A DNA stretch of 9,397 nucleotides. Source: Mariprofundus sp. (GTDB taxonomy: Bacteria > Pseudomonadota > Zetaproteobacteria > Mariprofundales > Mariprofundaceae). A program made the position numbers and the translations under genes. The DNA is taken from positions 1 through 9,397 of the forward strand of contig JAUZQH010000060.1 in assembly GCA_030951065.1 (NCBI GenBank), read 5' to 3'. This document shows, in pieces, positions 1-5,917 of the stretch. Under the pieces are notes generated by a model that made no database searches, was not told the DNA's origin, and saw only the letters and a program-made list of their open reading frames with translations. Position 1 is the first letter of the stretch, and every line of letters starts with the position of its first letter.

Positions 1-4
1 GACA

Positions 5-925
5 ATGAACTTTGCAGATCGTGACGGCGTAATTTGGTTCGATGGCGAGATGGTGGACTGGCGTGAGGCAAAAGTGCATGTACTGACGCATACGCTGCAT
101 TACGGCATGGGCGTTTTTGAAGGTGTGCGCGCCTACCATGCTGATCAGGGCACTGCTATTTTTCGTTTGCAGGCACATACGGATCGCCTGTTCCGTTCGG
201 CCAAAATTATGAATATGAGCATGCCTTTTTCCAAAGACGAACTGAACCAGGCGCAGCTTGCCGCCGTGCGCGAAAACGGACTGGATTCGGCCTATCTGCG
301 ACCCATGGTGTTTTACGGTTCCGAAGGCATGGGGCTGCGTGCCGATAATCTGAAGACCCATGTCATTGTGGCTGCATGGAACTGGGGCGCATATCTGGGT
401 CAGGATGCACTGGAAAACGGCATTCGCATTCGCACCTCTTCGTTCACCCGACACCATGTCAATATCGCCATGTGCAAGGCCAAGGCGAATGGTAATTATA
501 TCAACTCCATGCTGGCCCTCTCCGATGCCCAGCGCGACGGCTATGATGAAGCGCTGCTGCTTGATGTAGACGGATTTGTGGCCGAAGGCAGCGGTGAAAA
601 CTTCTTCATGGTTTATAACGGCGTCATTTATACACCGGAGTTGACCAGTGCGCTCGATGGCATCACACGTGCCACAGTCATTCAACTGGCTACGGAAGCC
701 GGTTATGAAGTACGGGAAAAACGCATCACACGCGATGAAGTTTATGTCGCCGATGAAGCGTTTTTTACCGGCACAGCGGCTGAAGTGACGCCGATCCGGG
801 AGCTGGATGGCCGGACTATCGGCTGCGGTTCACGCGGACCGGTCACTGAAGTGCTGCAGAAGAAATATTTTGATGTCGTACATGGCCGCAGCACCCCTCA
901 TGAGGACTGGCTGGCATACGTCTAG
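5..925 (+). CDS. ilvE: Branched-chain amino acid aminotransferase (class IV, PLP)
   Basis: The product should transfer amino groups between glutamate/2-oxoglutarate and the branched-chain 2-oxo acids, the last step of leucine, isoleucine and valine synthesis, in the cytoplasm. The 306-residue length is normal for IlvE. Visible family marks are the N-terminal DRDGVIW segment, HTLHYGMGVFEGVRAY at 29-44, the LRPMVFYGSEGMGL substrate-side segment at 98-111, the PLP lysine Lys160 in AKANGNY, EGSGENFF at 194-201 and TGTAAEVTPI at 255-264. The start is the first in-frame ATG and matches the usual family N-terminus, but only four upstream bases are in the window, so promoter and ribosome site are not visible. 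The C-terminus (HGRSTPHEDWLAYV) is family-like, so the gene appears complete. Its TAG stop lies within the CTAG that borders the inserted element just downstream. Specificity towards D-amino acid or aminodeoxychorismate relatives is unlikely given these motifs. Confidence 0.96.
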   Translation: MNFADRDGVIWFDGEMVDWREAKVHVLTHTLHYGMGVFEGVRAYHADQGTAIFRLQAHTDRLFRSAKIMNMSMPFSKDELNQAQLAAVRENGLDSAYLRPMVFYGSEGMGLRADNLKTHVIVAAWNWGAYLGQDALENGIRIRTSSFTRHHVNIAMCKAKANGNYINSMLALSDAQRDGYDEALLLDVDGFVAEGSGENFFMVYNGVIYTPELTSALDGITRATVIQLATEAGYEVREKRITRDEVYVADEAFFTGTAAEVTPIRELDGRTIGCGSRGPVTEVLQKKYFDVVHGRSTPHEDWLAYV

Positions 926-941
926 GAGTCTGTCGGACTTA
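922..941 (+). repeat. Left terminal inverted repeat of the MITE-like element
   Basis: CTAGGAGTCTGTCGGACTTA pairs with the reverse complement of 1071-1090 over 20 bases with a single mismatch (A937 against the complement of C1075). The first four bases, CTAG, are self-complementary and may be target duplication rather than element. The TAG stop codon of ilvE is bases 923-925. Confidence 0.85.
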
Positions 942-1086
942 TGAGAAATCTACTGTGCGTTAGGGATAACGGCCCAAAACATCCTGATTTATCGTTGCAT
1001 AGTTACCACTATGCGCCTCAAAATCATGCTATTTTTGACTCGTTCCCCCACCTGCTCGCTACGATCACCCTAAGCCCGACAGACTC
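926..1086. mobile_element. MITE-like non-autonomous element with terminal inverted repeats
   Basis: This 161-base stretch is bounded by near-perfect inverted repeats and by CTAG on both sides (922-925 and 1087-1090), which could be a four-base target duplication. It contains no open reading frame of useful size and no recognisable transposase fragment. It carries an internal 7-bp hairpin at 997-1014. Removing the element plus one CTAG leaves ilvE ending in its TAG, about 20 bases before the intrinsic terminator at 1112. That is a sensible ancestral layout and supports insertion. Duplication of a CTAG/YTAR-type target is known for some IS5-group elements, and IS1182-type elements favour palindromic sites. 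I cannot assign a family from the ends alone. The element is inferred to be mobilised in trans by a full-length relative elsewhere. Confidence 0.72.
997..1014. repeat. Internal hairpin of the MITE-like element
   Basis: GCATAGT (997-1003) and ACTATGC (1008-1014) form a perfect 7-bp stem around the loop TACC. It lies near the middle of the element, so a transcript running through from ilvE could fold both here and at the paired ends. No T-tract follows, so this is not an intrinsic terminator. Confidence 0.6.
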
Positions 1087-1090
1087 CTAG
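1071..1090 (-). repeat. Right terminal inverted repeat of the MITE-like element
   Basis: Read on the minus strand this is CTAGGAGTCTGTCGGGCTTA, matching 19 of 20 bases of the left end at 922-941. Beyond base 1071 the two arms diverge, so the repeat is a true end structure and not one long palindrome. Confidence 0.85.
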
Positions 1091-1111
1091 CTCACAACAC
1101 CTGAACAGCCC

Positions 1112-1140
1112 AAGGCCCGCCGGATGCGGGCCTTTTTCTT
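1112..1140 (+). terminator. Rho-independent terminator, probably of ilvE
   Basis: A 9-bp GC-rich stem (AAGGCCCGC at 1112-1120 with GCGGGCCTT at 1126-1134) encloses the loop CGGAT and runs straight into a T-rich tail (TTTTTCTT, 1133-1140). It is followed by gltX on the same strand, so its natural client is ilvE upstream. The MITE-like element now lies between ilvE and this terminator, which lengthens the 3' untranslated region from about 20 to nearly 190 bases. Confidence 0.88.
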
Positions 1141-1235
1141 GCATCAGTCTTCGGGACTGAGCGCAAACATCAGGACTTGGAGAAATCCGTGATATCGGCA
1201 AATGTTCAGGTTAGCGTGCGCGCCACTCATTCGCC
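1141..1235 (+). other. gltX upstream leader with small hairpin
   Basis: This completes the gene-free stretch 926-1246. It holds a 6-bp stem TCAGTC (1144-1149) / GACTGA (1155-1160) with loop TTCGG, directly after the ilvE terminator and not followed by a T-tract. I could not find a convincing -35/-10 pair, although transcription of gltX presumably starts here because a strong terminator precedes it. No T-box or riboswitch architecture is evident. An in-frame ATG at 1202 would add 15 residues to GltX but lacks a ribosome site and family similarity. Confidence 0.35.
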
Positions 1236-1241
1236 AAGGAG
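1236..1241 (+). promoter_or_regulatory. Ribosome binding site deciding the gltX start
   Basis: AAGGAG lies five bases before the ATG at 1247. It is a near-consensus Shine-Dalgarno sequence at good spacing and favours 1247 over the upstream in-frame ATG at 1202. Confidence 0.85.
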
Positions 1242-1246
1242 ATCAC

Positions 1247-2635
1247 ATGACTGTACGTACCCGCTTTGCCCCGTCACCAACCGGCATGCTGCATATTGGT
1301 GGTGCCCGCACGGCACTGTTCGCATGGCTTTATGCCCGCCACCATGGCGGCCAGTTTGTGTTGCGCATCGAGGATACGGACAGGGAACGCTCAACCGATG
1401 AAGCCACCCGGGTTATCCTGGATGGACTGAACTGGCTGGGGCTGGACTGGGATGAAGAACCGGTATTTCAGGCATCGCGCCAGGCCGAGCATGTCCGGGC
1501 CGTCGAACAGCTGAAGGAAAAAGGCCATGCCTACCGCTGCTACTGCAGCAAGGATGAGCTCGACCAGATGCGCGAAACCCAGCGTACCGCCGGCAAAAAG
1601 CCGATGTACGATGGTCGTTGCCGTCACCGTTCGGATCAACCCGACGATCAGCCTTATGTGATTCGCTTTCGCTCTCCCGATGAGGGTGAAACCATCGTCA
1701 ATGACCTGGTGCTTGGACCGGTCAGCTTCCCCAATGCCGAACTCGATGATCTGATTCTGCTGCGCACCGACGGCACCCCCACCTACAATCTGGCCGTAGT
1801 CGTTGATGATGCCGCCATGGGCATCACGCATGTGGTGCGCGGATCGGATCACCTGAATAATACACCGCGCCAGATTCAGCTTTATCAGGCCCTCGGACTA
1901 CCCATACCTCAGTTTGCTCATATCCCGCTGATTCATGGGCCGGATGGTGCCAAGATGTCCAAACGCCATGGCGCTGTGGCGATTACAGACTATCGCGAGC
2001 AGGGATATTTGCCGGATGCGATGAATAATTATCTGGCCAGACTCGGCTGGTCGCATGGTGATGAAGAAGTTTTTTCCCGTGAACAGTTAATTGAATTATT
2101 CGATCTGTCACAGGTCGGCAAGGCAGCGGCCCGTTTCGACCAGCAAAAACTGGACTGGTTAAATGGCCACTACTTGCGTCAGGCCGATCCGGCTGATCTG
2201 GTCGATGAAGTAACACGCCTGATGGGCGTGGATGTGTCTTCCGGCCCTGATCTGGCCGCTGTGATTGCATCTCTGCAGGAACGTTCGAAGAATCTCGTTG
2301 ATCTGGCAGAAGGCGCGCGTTTCTTTTATCAGGCACCAGCGGAATATCAGGAAAAAGCCGTCAAAAAGAATTTCAGGGATACAACCTGGCCCCTGCTTGA
2401 GCAATTCATCACCGGTATCGAAGCCATTGACGTGTTTTCAGGCGAGGCGGCTCATAGCCTGATCAGCAGTATTTGCGAAGCTGAAGGCGTAGGCATGGGC
2501 AAACTCGCCCAGCCTGTACGAATTTTGATATCAGGCGGCCCTGTCTCACCTCCGATTGATCTGACGCTCGGACTGTTGGGGAAAGATGAAACGCTCCAAC
2601 GACTCAAGAGCGGCATGGCTGCTTTACGCCAATAA
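1247..2635 (+). CDS. gltX: Glutamyl-tRNA synthetase (class I)
   Basis: The enzyme charges tRNA-Glu with glutamate using ATP, in the cytoplasm. From the ATG at 1247 it is 462 residues, close to the family norm of about 470. The start gives the typical TVRTRFAPSPTG opening. The class I signatures are present: HIGG at 16-19 (HIGH motif) and KMSKR at 236-240. The zinc site is intact, with Cys98, Cys100, Cys125 and His127 in the pattern and numbering known from the E. coli enzyme. LRIEDTDRERS at 39-49 and RGSDHLNNTPRQIQLYQALG at 198-217 are the usual glutamate and acceptor-stem segments. The C-terminal helical anticodon-binding part runs from about 300 to the end. Whether it also misacylates tRNA-Gln (non-discriminating form) cannot be told here. 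It converges with ccdA, with 29 bases between the two stops. Confidence 0.97.
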   Translation: MTVRTRFAPSPTGMLHIGGARTALFAWLYARHHGGQFVLRIEDTDRERSTDEATRVILDGLNWLGLDWDEEPVFQASRQAEHVRAVEQLKEKGHAYRCYCSKDELDQMRETQRTAGKKPMYDGRCRHRSDQPDDQPYVIRFRSPDEGETIVNDLVLGPVSFPNAELDDLILLRTDGTPTYNLAVVVDDAAMGITHVVRGSDHLNNTPRQIQLYQALGLPIPQFAHIPLIHGPDGAKMSKRHGAVAITDYREQGYLPDAMNNYLARLGWSHGDEEVFSREQLIELFDLSQVGKAAARFDQQKLDWLNGHYLRQADPADLVDEVTRLMGVDVSSGPDLAAVIASLQERSKNLVDLAEGARFFYQAPAEYQEKAVKKNFRDTTWPLLEQFITGIEAIDVFSGEAAHSLISSICEAEGVGMGKLAQPVRILISGGPVSPPIDLTLGLLGKDETLQRLKSGMAALRQ

Positions 2636-2664
2636 GGCTGACAATCAGCTGTGCCTCCCGGTTT

Positions 2665-3423
2665 TTATTGAGAAAACGCCCCTTCAATATCCGCCAGAGC
2701 CGGGAACCACTCAATCAGCCAGCCGGAAACCATGCTGAAGCTGCCAAGAAAAATCAGCAGGCCTACCAGTATCAGCAACACGCCTGAAATCTTTTCGACC
2801 ACCTCAAAGTGCCCCTTGAAACGCTTCGACCAGCGCAGGAAACTGTCGGTTGCCAAAGCGGCCAACAGGAAGGGAATACCCAGTCCGAGTGAATAGGTCG
2901 CCAGCAACAGAATACCGCGCATCATTTCAGCCTGGGCACCGGCAACAGCCAGTATCGCACCGAGAATAGGTCCAATGCATGGTGTCCAGCCAAAGGCAAA
3001 CGCAGCACCCAACACCAGCGCACCTATGCCATGTTTGGCATTCACACCTCCGGTATCAAAGCGTGCTTCCATCATCAGAAACGGAATGCGAATAATACCC
3101 GTGTAATGCAGACCAAAAACAATAATGATAGCACCGGCGACTTTGCCCAATATCTCCATGTGCGTCAGCATCCACTGACCGAGCAACGATGCCGATGCGC
3201 CCAGCGCGATAAAGACAAGACTGAATCCGGCGATAAACCACAATGATTGCCCTACCGCATGCCTGCGTACGGCAACCGATGGTTCACCATTGTGCTGGCG
3301 CAGTTCGTTCACAGAGACGCCGGATATATAGGACAGATAAGCTGGCACCAGTGGCAACACGCAAGGCGACAGAAAAGATAATAATCCTGCGATTAATGCG
3401 CCAACAAATGTAACTTCAATCAT
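2665..3423 (-). CDS. ccdA: CcdA/DsbD-type transmembrane thiol-disulfide transporter
   Basis: A 252-residue polytopic inner-membrane protein of the CcdA family, which passes reducing equivalents from cytoplasmic thioredoxin to periplasmic thiol proteins (cytochrome c maturation, disulfide isomerisation). About six membrane segments are visible, roughly at 5-27, 60-82, 93-111, 134-160, 168-190 and 210-230. The redox pair is present: Cys21 in LSPCVLPLVPAYLSYISG and Cys149 in GWTPCIGPILGAI. It lacks the periplasmic domains of full DsbD. The ATG at 3423 has a GGAG five bases upstream (complement of 3429-3432). It lies 64 bases downstream of cutA on the same strand, so co-transcription is likely. 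No cytochrome c maturation or thioredoxin-like gene is in the window, so the partner protein is unknown. Confidence 0.93.
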   Translation of the reverse strand: MIEVTFVGALIAGLLSFLSPCVLPLVPAYLSYISGVSVNELRQHNGEPSVAVRRHAVGQSLWFIAGFSLVFIALGASASLLGQWMLTHMEILGKVAGAIIIVFGLHYTGIIRIPFLMMEARFDTGGVNAKHGIGALVLGAAFAFGWTPCIGPILGAILAVAGAQAEMMRGILLLATYSLGLGIPFLLAALATDSFLRWSKRFKGHFEVVEKISGVLLILVGLLIFLGSFSMVSGWLIEWFPALADIEGAFSQ

Positions 3424-3445
3424 ATTTACTCCAATTCATTGCATC

Positions 3446-3461
3446 TGTTTCCAGGGAAACA
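3446..3461. repeat. Small inverted repeat between cutA and ccdA
   Basis: TGTTTC (3446-3451) and GAAACA (3456-3461) form a 6-bp stem around CAGG. It lies in the 64-base gap between the cutA stop and the ccdA start. On the minus strand it is a possible weak intercistronic hairpin; there is no T-tract, so it is not called a terminator. Confidence 0.35.
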
Positions 3462-3487
3462 CCTTAGTCTGATCAACCGACATGCGC

Positions 3488-3817
3488 TTACGCTGTCGTT
3501 GTATTGATTACGTTATGATTAATCCAGTTTGCATAATCTTCCGTAGCATCAAACTCAGCCCAGAGGATTTCCGGCAATTCATAAGGATGGTGTTGTTTCA
3601 ACCAGCTTATCACATCATCCCTGCATGCAGGCCCGGTTTTGATACTGAGGTAATACTCTTCTGCCTGTTCTACTTTTCCCTTCCAGCGGTAGGTGGACAG
3701 CCCCGGGCCACTGGTATGCACGCAGCCTGCCATACCACCATCAATCAAGCCGGATGCAATGCTTTTCGCTTCGGAAATCGAACTGACAGAAGTTTGAATA
3801 AGACAAATTTTCTGCAT
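3488..3817 (-). CDS. cutA: CutA1 family divalent-cation tolerance protein
   Basis: CutA1 proteins are small, very stable trimeric cytoplasmic proteins linked genetically to copper and other divalent metal tolerance; their biochemical role is still unsettled. The 109-residue product from the ATG at 3817 matches the usual length. It shows the family pattern: an N-terminal strand, the AGCV segment (Cys32), the STYRWKGKVE hairpin at 41-50, a lysine-ending strand LSIKT at 57-61 and HPYELPEI at 77-84. A TTG 48 bases further upstream would add 16 residues that do not resemble the family, so the internal ATG is preferred even though no clear Shine-Dalgarno precedes it. It is the first gene of a probable cutA-ccdA unit and is divergent from acs. 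Confidence 0.93.
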   Translation of the reverse strand: MQKICLIQTSVSSISEAKSIASGLIDGGMAGCVHTSGPGLSTYRWKGKVEQAEEYYLSIKTGPACRDDVISWLKQHHPYELPEILWAEFDATEDYANWINHNVINTTTA

Positions 3818-3876
3818 GCGGCATGGTAGCGTGTTTGTTTTCAATCGGAAGCGTTTGCACGTCAACCGGACAGCGC

Positions 3877-3892
3877 CGGCACTATTGTGCCG
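3877..3892. promoter_or_regulatory. 16-bp palindrome in the cutA-acs divergent region
   Basis: CGGCAC (3877-3882) and GTGCCG (3887-3892) form a perfect inverted repeat around TATT, flanked by CAG (3871-3873) and CTG (3893-3895) that extend the symmetry past a three-base bulge. It sits 40 bases before the acs ATG and 60 bases from the cutA ATG. It could be a regulator half-site pair or a hairpin in the acs leader. It resembles but does not fit a sigma-54 -24/-12 promoter, because the GG-to-GC spacing is one base short. No T-tract follows. Confidence 0.4.
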
Positions 3893-3931
3893 CTGCCGGA
3901 TGCCTGTTAGAAATGAGTCTGGGAGAAAATC

Positions 3932-5887
3932 ATGTCAGAAACAATTACCAGCATCCTTGAAGAAACACGCATTTTCGAACCGCAACAGAATCAGCAGGCG
4001 AATATTGCTTCGCTGGATGATTACCATGCCTTGCGCGGACAATTCTCGGCAGATTTTGATGCAACATGGAGAGACCTGGCCAAAGAACATCTGGACTGGC
4101 ATCAATCATTCACCCGGGTGTTGAATCGGGAAAAAGCGCCTTTCTTTCGCTGGTTTGAAGATGGCATGCTGAACCTGTCTGAAAATTGCCTCGACCGGCA
4201 TGTGGCAGCCGGATCAGGGGAACGCACCGCAATTATCTGGGAAGGTGAAGCTGGAGAAGTTCGCCGCATCAGCTACGCAGCACTACTGGCTGATGTCTGT
4301 CGAGCCGCCAATGCCATGAAAGAACTCGGTATCGAATCGGGAGACCGGGTGGTGATCTATATGCCGATGATTCCCGAAGCCGCCATTGCCATGCTGGCTT
4401 GTACACGTATCGGTGCCATTCACTCGGTCGTATTCGGTGCTTTTTCAGCCACTGCACTGCATGACAGAATTCAGGATGCAGAAGCGAAACTGGTAATTAC
4501 CGCCGATGGAGGTGGTCGGCGGGGCAGCACCCATGCACTGAAACCAAAAGTGGATGAGGCTTTGAACACCGGTTGCTCCAGCATCCGACATGTCATGGTC
4601 GTGCGCCATGCGGGTAATGAGATCGGTTGGATCAGCGGTCGTGATATCGACTGGCATGATGCCCTGAAGATGCAAGCTGACCACTGCGAAGCGCTGTCGG
4701 TGGACTCGGAACACCCGCTGTTTATTCTCTACACATCGGGTTCCACCGGCAAACCCAAAGGGATTTTACACAGTACGGCAGGCTATCTGCTGTGGGCCAG
4801 ACTGACCATGCGCTGGGTATTCGATTTCCAGCCCGATTCCGATGTATTCTGGTGTACGGCGGATGTCGGCTGGATTACCGGCCACACCTATTCAGTGTAC
4901 GGGCCGCTGGCCTGTGGCGGCACCACACTGATGTATGAAGGTGTACCAACCTATCCCGATCCGGGTCGGTTATGGAAAATATGTGCTGATCATGGCGTCA
5001 CCGTGTTTTACACCGCCCCCACCGCTATTCGTGCCCTGATCAAGGCCGGCGATGAATGGCCAAACAAACATGACCTGTCAAAGTTACGTGTACTGGGCAC
5101 AGTAGGTGAACCGATCAATCCGGAAGCGTGGATGTGGTATCACAATGTGATCGGCAAAGGGCGCTGCCCGATTGTCGATACCTGGTGGCAGACTGAAACC
5201 GGTGGTCACATGATTTCACCTTTACCCTTTGCCACCCCCACTACGCCGGGTTCGGCCACATTGCCCCTGCCCGGTATTGATGCTGCCGTGGTAGATGAAC
5301 AGGGGAAACCGGTCACCGAAGGCGGCGGCTTGCTGGTGATTCGTCAGCCGTGGCCTTCCATGCTGCGCGGTATATGGGGAGATAAAAAGCGTTATATCGA
5401 TACCTACTGGAAAAAATTCGACAACCGTTATTATTTCGCCGGCGATGGTGCCCGACGCGATAAGCATGGCTATTTCTGGATTATGGGGCGTGTGGATGAT
5501 GTGCTGAATGTCTCCGGCCACCGGCTCGGCACCATGGAAATTGAATCAGCGCTGGTATCGCATGATAGCGTTGCCGAAGCTGCCGTGGTCGGTCGCCCCG
5601 ATGACATCAAGGGCGAAGCCGTGTGCGCCTTCGTGGTGCTCAAGTCCGAACATACTGAATCACTGGCCGATGAGCTCCGCGCCCATGTCTGCCAGGAGAT
5701 TGGCGCTATTGCCAAACCCGATGACATTCGTATTGCCGAGAGCCTGCCGAAAACCCGTTCCGGAAAAATTATGCGGCGTTTACTCAGAGATATCGCAGCC
5801 GGTCGCGATATCACTTCCGACACCTCCACGCTGGAAGACCCGTCAGTCGTTCAACGACTCCGGCGACCCGCTCAGTCGTCAAAATAG
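3932..5887 (+). CDS. acs: Acetyl-CoA synthetase (AMP-forming)
   Basis: The enzyme activates acetate to acetyl-CoA through an acetyl-AMP intermediate, in the cytoplasm. Its 651 residues match the usual length of about 650. Visible motifs are the ATP loop [11 protein letters not shown] at 267-277, [17 protein letters not shown] at 310-326, [10 protein letters not shown] at 391-400, WWQTETGG at 418-425, the [10 protein letters not shown] segment at 501-510, [13 protein letters not shown] at 527-539 and [11 protein letters not shown] at 606-616. Trp419, Val391 and the ITG segment fit the small acetyl pocket, which argues against a propionyl-CoA or longer-chain enzyme. Lys612 is the catalytic lysine that is reversibly acetylated in characterised Acs proteins. 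GGGAGA (3921-3926) lies five bases before the ATG. It is divergent from cutA and followed after 30 bases by the AsmA-like gene, so those two may be co-transcribed. Confidence 0.97.
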   Translation: MSETITSILEETRIFEPQQNQQANIASLDDYHALRGQFSADFDATWRDLAKEHLDWHQSFTRVLNREKAPFFRWFEDGMLNLSENCLDRHVAAGSGERTAIIWEGEAGEVRRISYAALLADVCRAANAMKELGIESGDRVVIYMPMIPEAAIAMLACTRIGAIHSVVFGAFSATALHDRIQDAEAKLVITADGGGRRGSTHALKPKVDEALNTGCSSIRHVMVVRHAGNEIGWISGRDIDWHDALKMQADHCEALSVDSEHPLFILYTSGSTGKPKGILHSTAGYLLWARLTMRWVFDFQPDSDVFWCTADVGWITGHTYSVYGPLACGGTTLMYEGVPTYPDPGRLWKICADHGVTVFYTAPTAIRALIKAGDEWPNKHDLSKLRVLGTVGEPINPEAWMWYHNVIGKGRCPIVDTWWQTETGGHMISPLPFATPTTPGSATLPLPGIDAAVVDEQGKPVTEGGGLLVIRQPWPSMLRGIWGDKKRYIDTYWKKFDNRYYFAGDGARRDKHGYFWIMGRVDDVLNVSGHRLGTMEIESALVSHDSVAEAAVVGRPDDIKGEAVCAFVVLKSEHTESLADELRAHVCQEIGAIAKPDDIRIAESLPKTRSGKIMRRLLRDIAAGRDITSDTSTLEDPSVVQRLRRPAQSSK

Positions 5888-5890
5888 ACC

Positions 5891-5905
5891 ATGCTGCGCC
5901 CATAG
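5891..5905 (+). other. Four-codon mini-ORF in frame with the AsmA-like gene
   Basis: An ATG at 5891 reads Met-Leu-Arg-Pro and stops at TAG (5903-5905). It is in the same frame as the following large gene, whose reading begins right after that TAG. No Shine-Dalgarno precedes it, so translation is doubtful. It could be a chance occurrence, a leader peptide coupling acs to the next gene, or the relic of an older start cut off by a nonsense change. Confidence 0.25.
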
Positions 5906-5908
5906 TTT

Positions 5909-5912
5909 GGAG
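5909..5912 (+). promoter_or_regulatory. Ribosome binding site supporting a CTG start
   Basis: GGAG (within TTTGGAG) lies exactly five bases before the in-frame CTG at 5918. No ATG, GTG or TTG in this frame occurs between the TAG at 5903 and the ATG at 6020, which itself has no ribosome site. This placement is the main evidence for a CTG start. Confidence 0.6.
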
Positions 5913-5917
5913 TTTAC

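Noticed and set aside
1202..1246. Upstream in-frame ATG that would extend GltX by 15 residues
   Set aside because: It has no ribosome site, the added residues do not resemble GltX, and the ATG at 1247 has AAGGAG at ideal spacing.
2636..2666. Possible terminator between convergent gltX and ccdA
   Set aside because: The only stem is 5 bp (GCTGA-CAA-TCAGC at 2637-2649) and the T-tract comes 12 bases later, so it does not meet the pattern of an intrinsic terminator.
3818..3865. TTG start extending CutA by 16 residues
   Set aside because: The extension is basic and unlike CutA N-termini, there is no ribosome site before the TTG, and the ATG at 3817 gives the normal family length.
3837..3865. Sigma-70 promoter for cutA (TTGACG on the minus strand)
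   Set aside because: The -35-like hexamer is good, but at 16-18 bases downstream there is only GAAAAC-like sequence with no -10 resemblance.
3877..3892. Sigma-54 promoter for acs
   Set aside because: GG and GC are separated by nine rather than ten bases and the downstream element lacks TTGC in register.
5470..5829. Long minus-strand open frame opposite the acs 3' end
   Set aside because: It lies wholly within the well-supported acs coding sequence, has no family resemblance, and is a reading-frame shadow.
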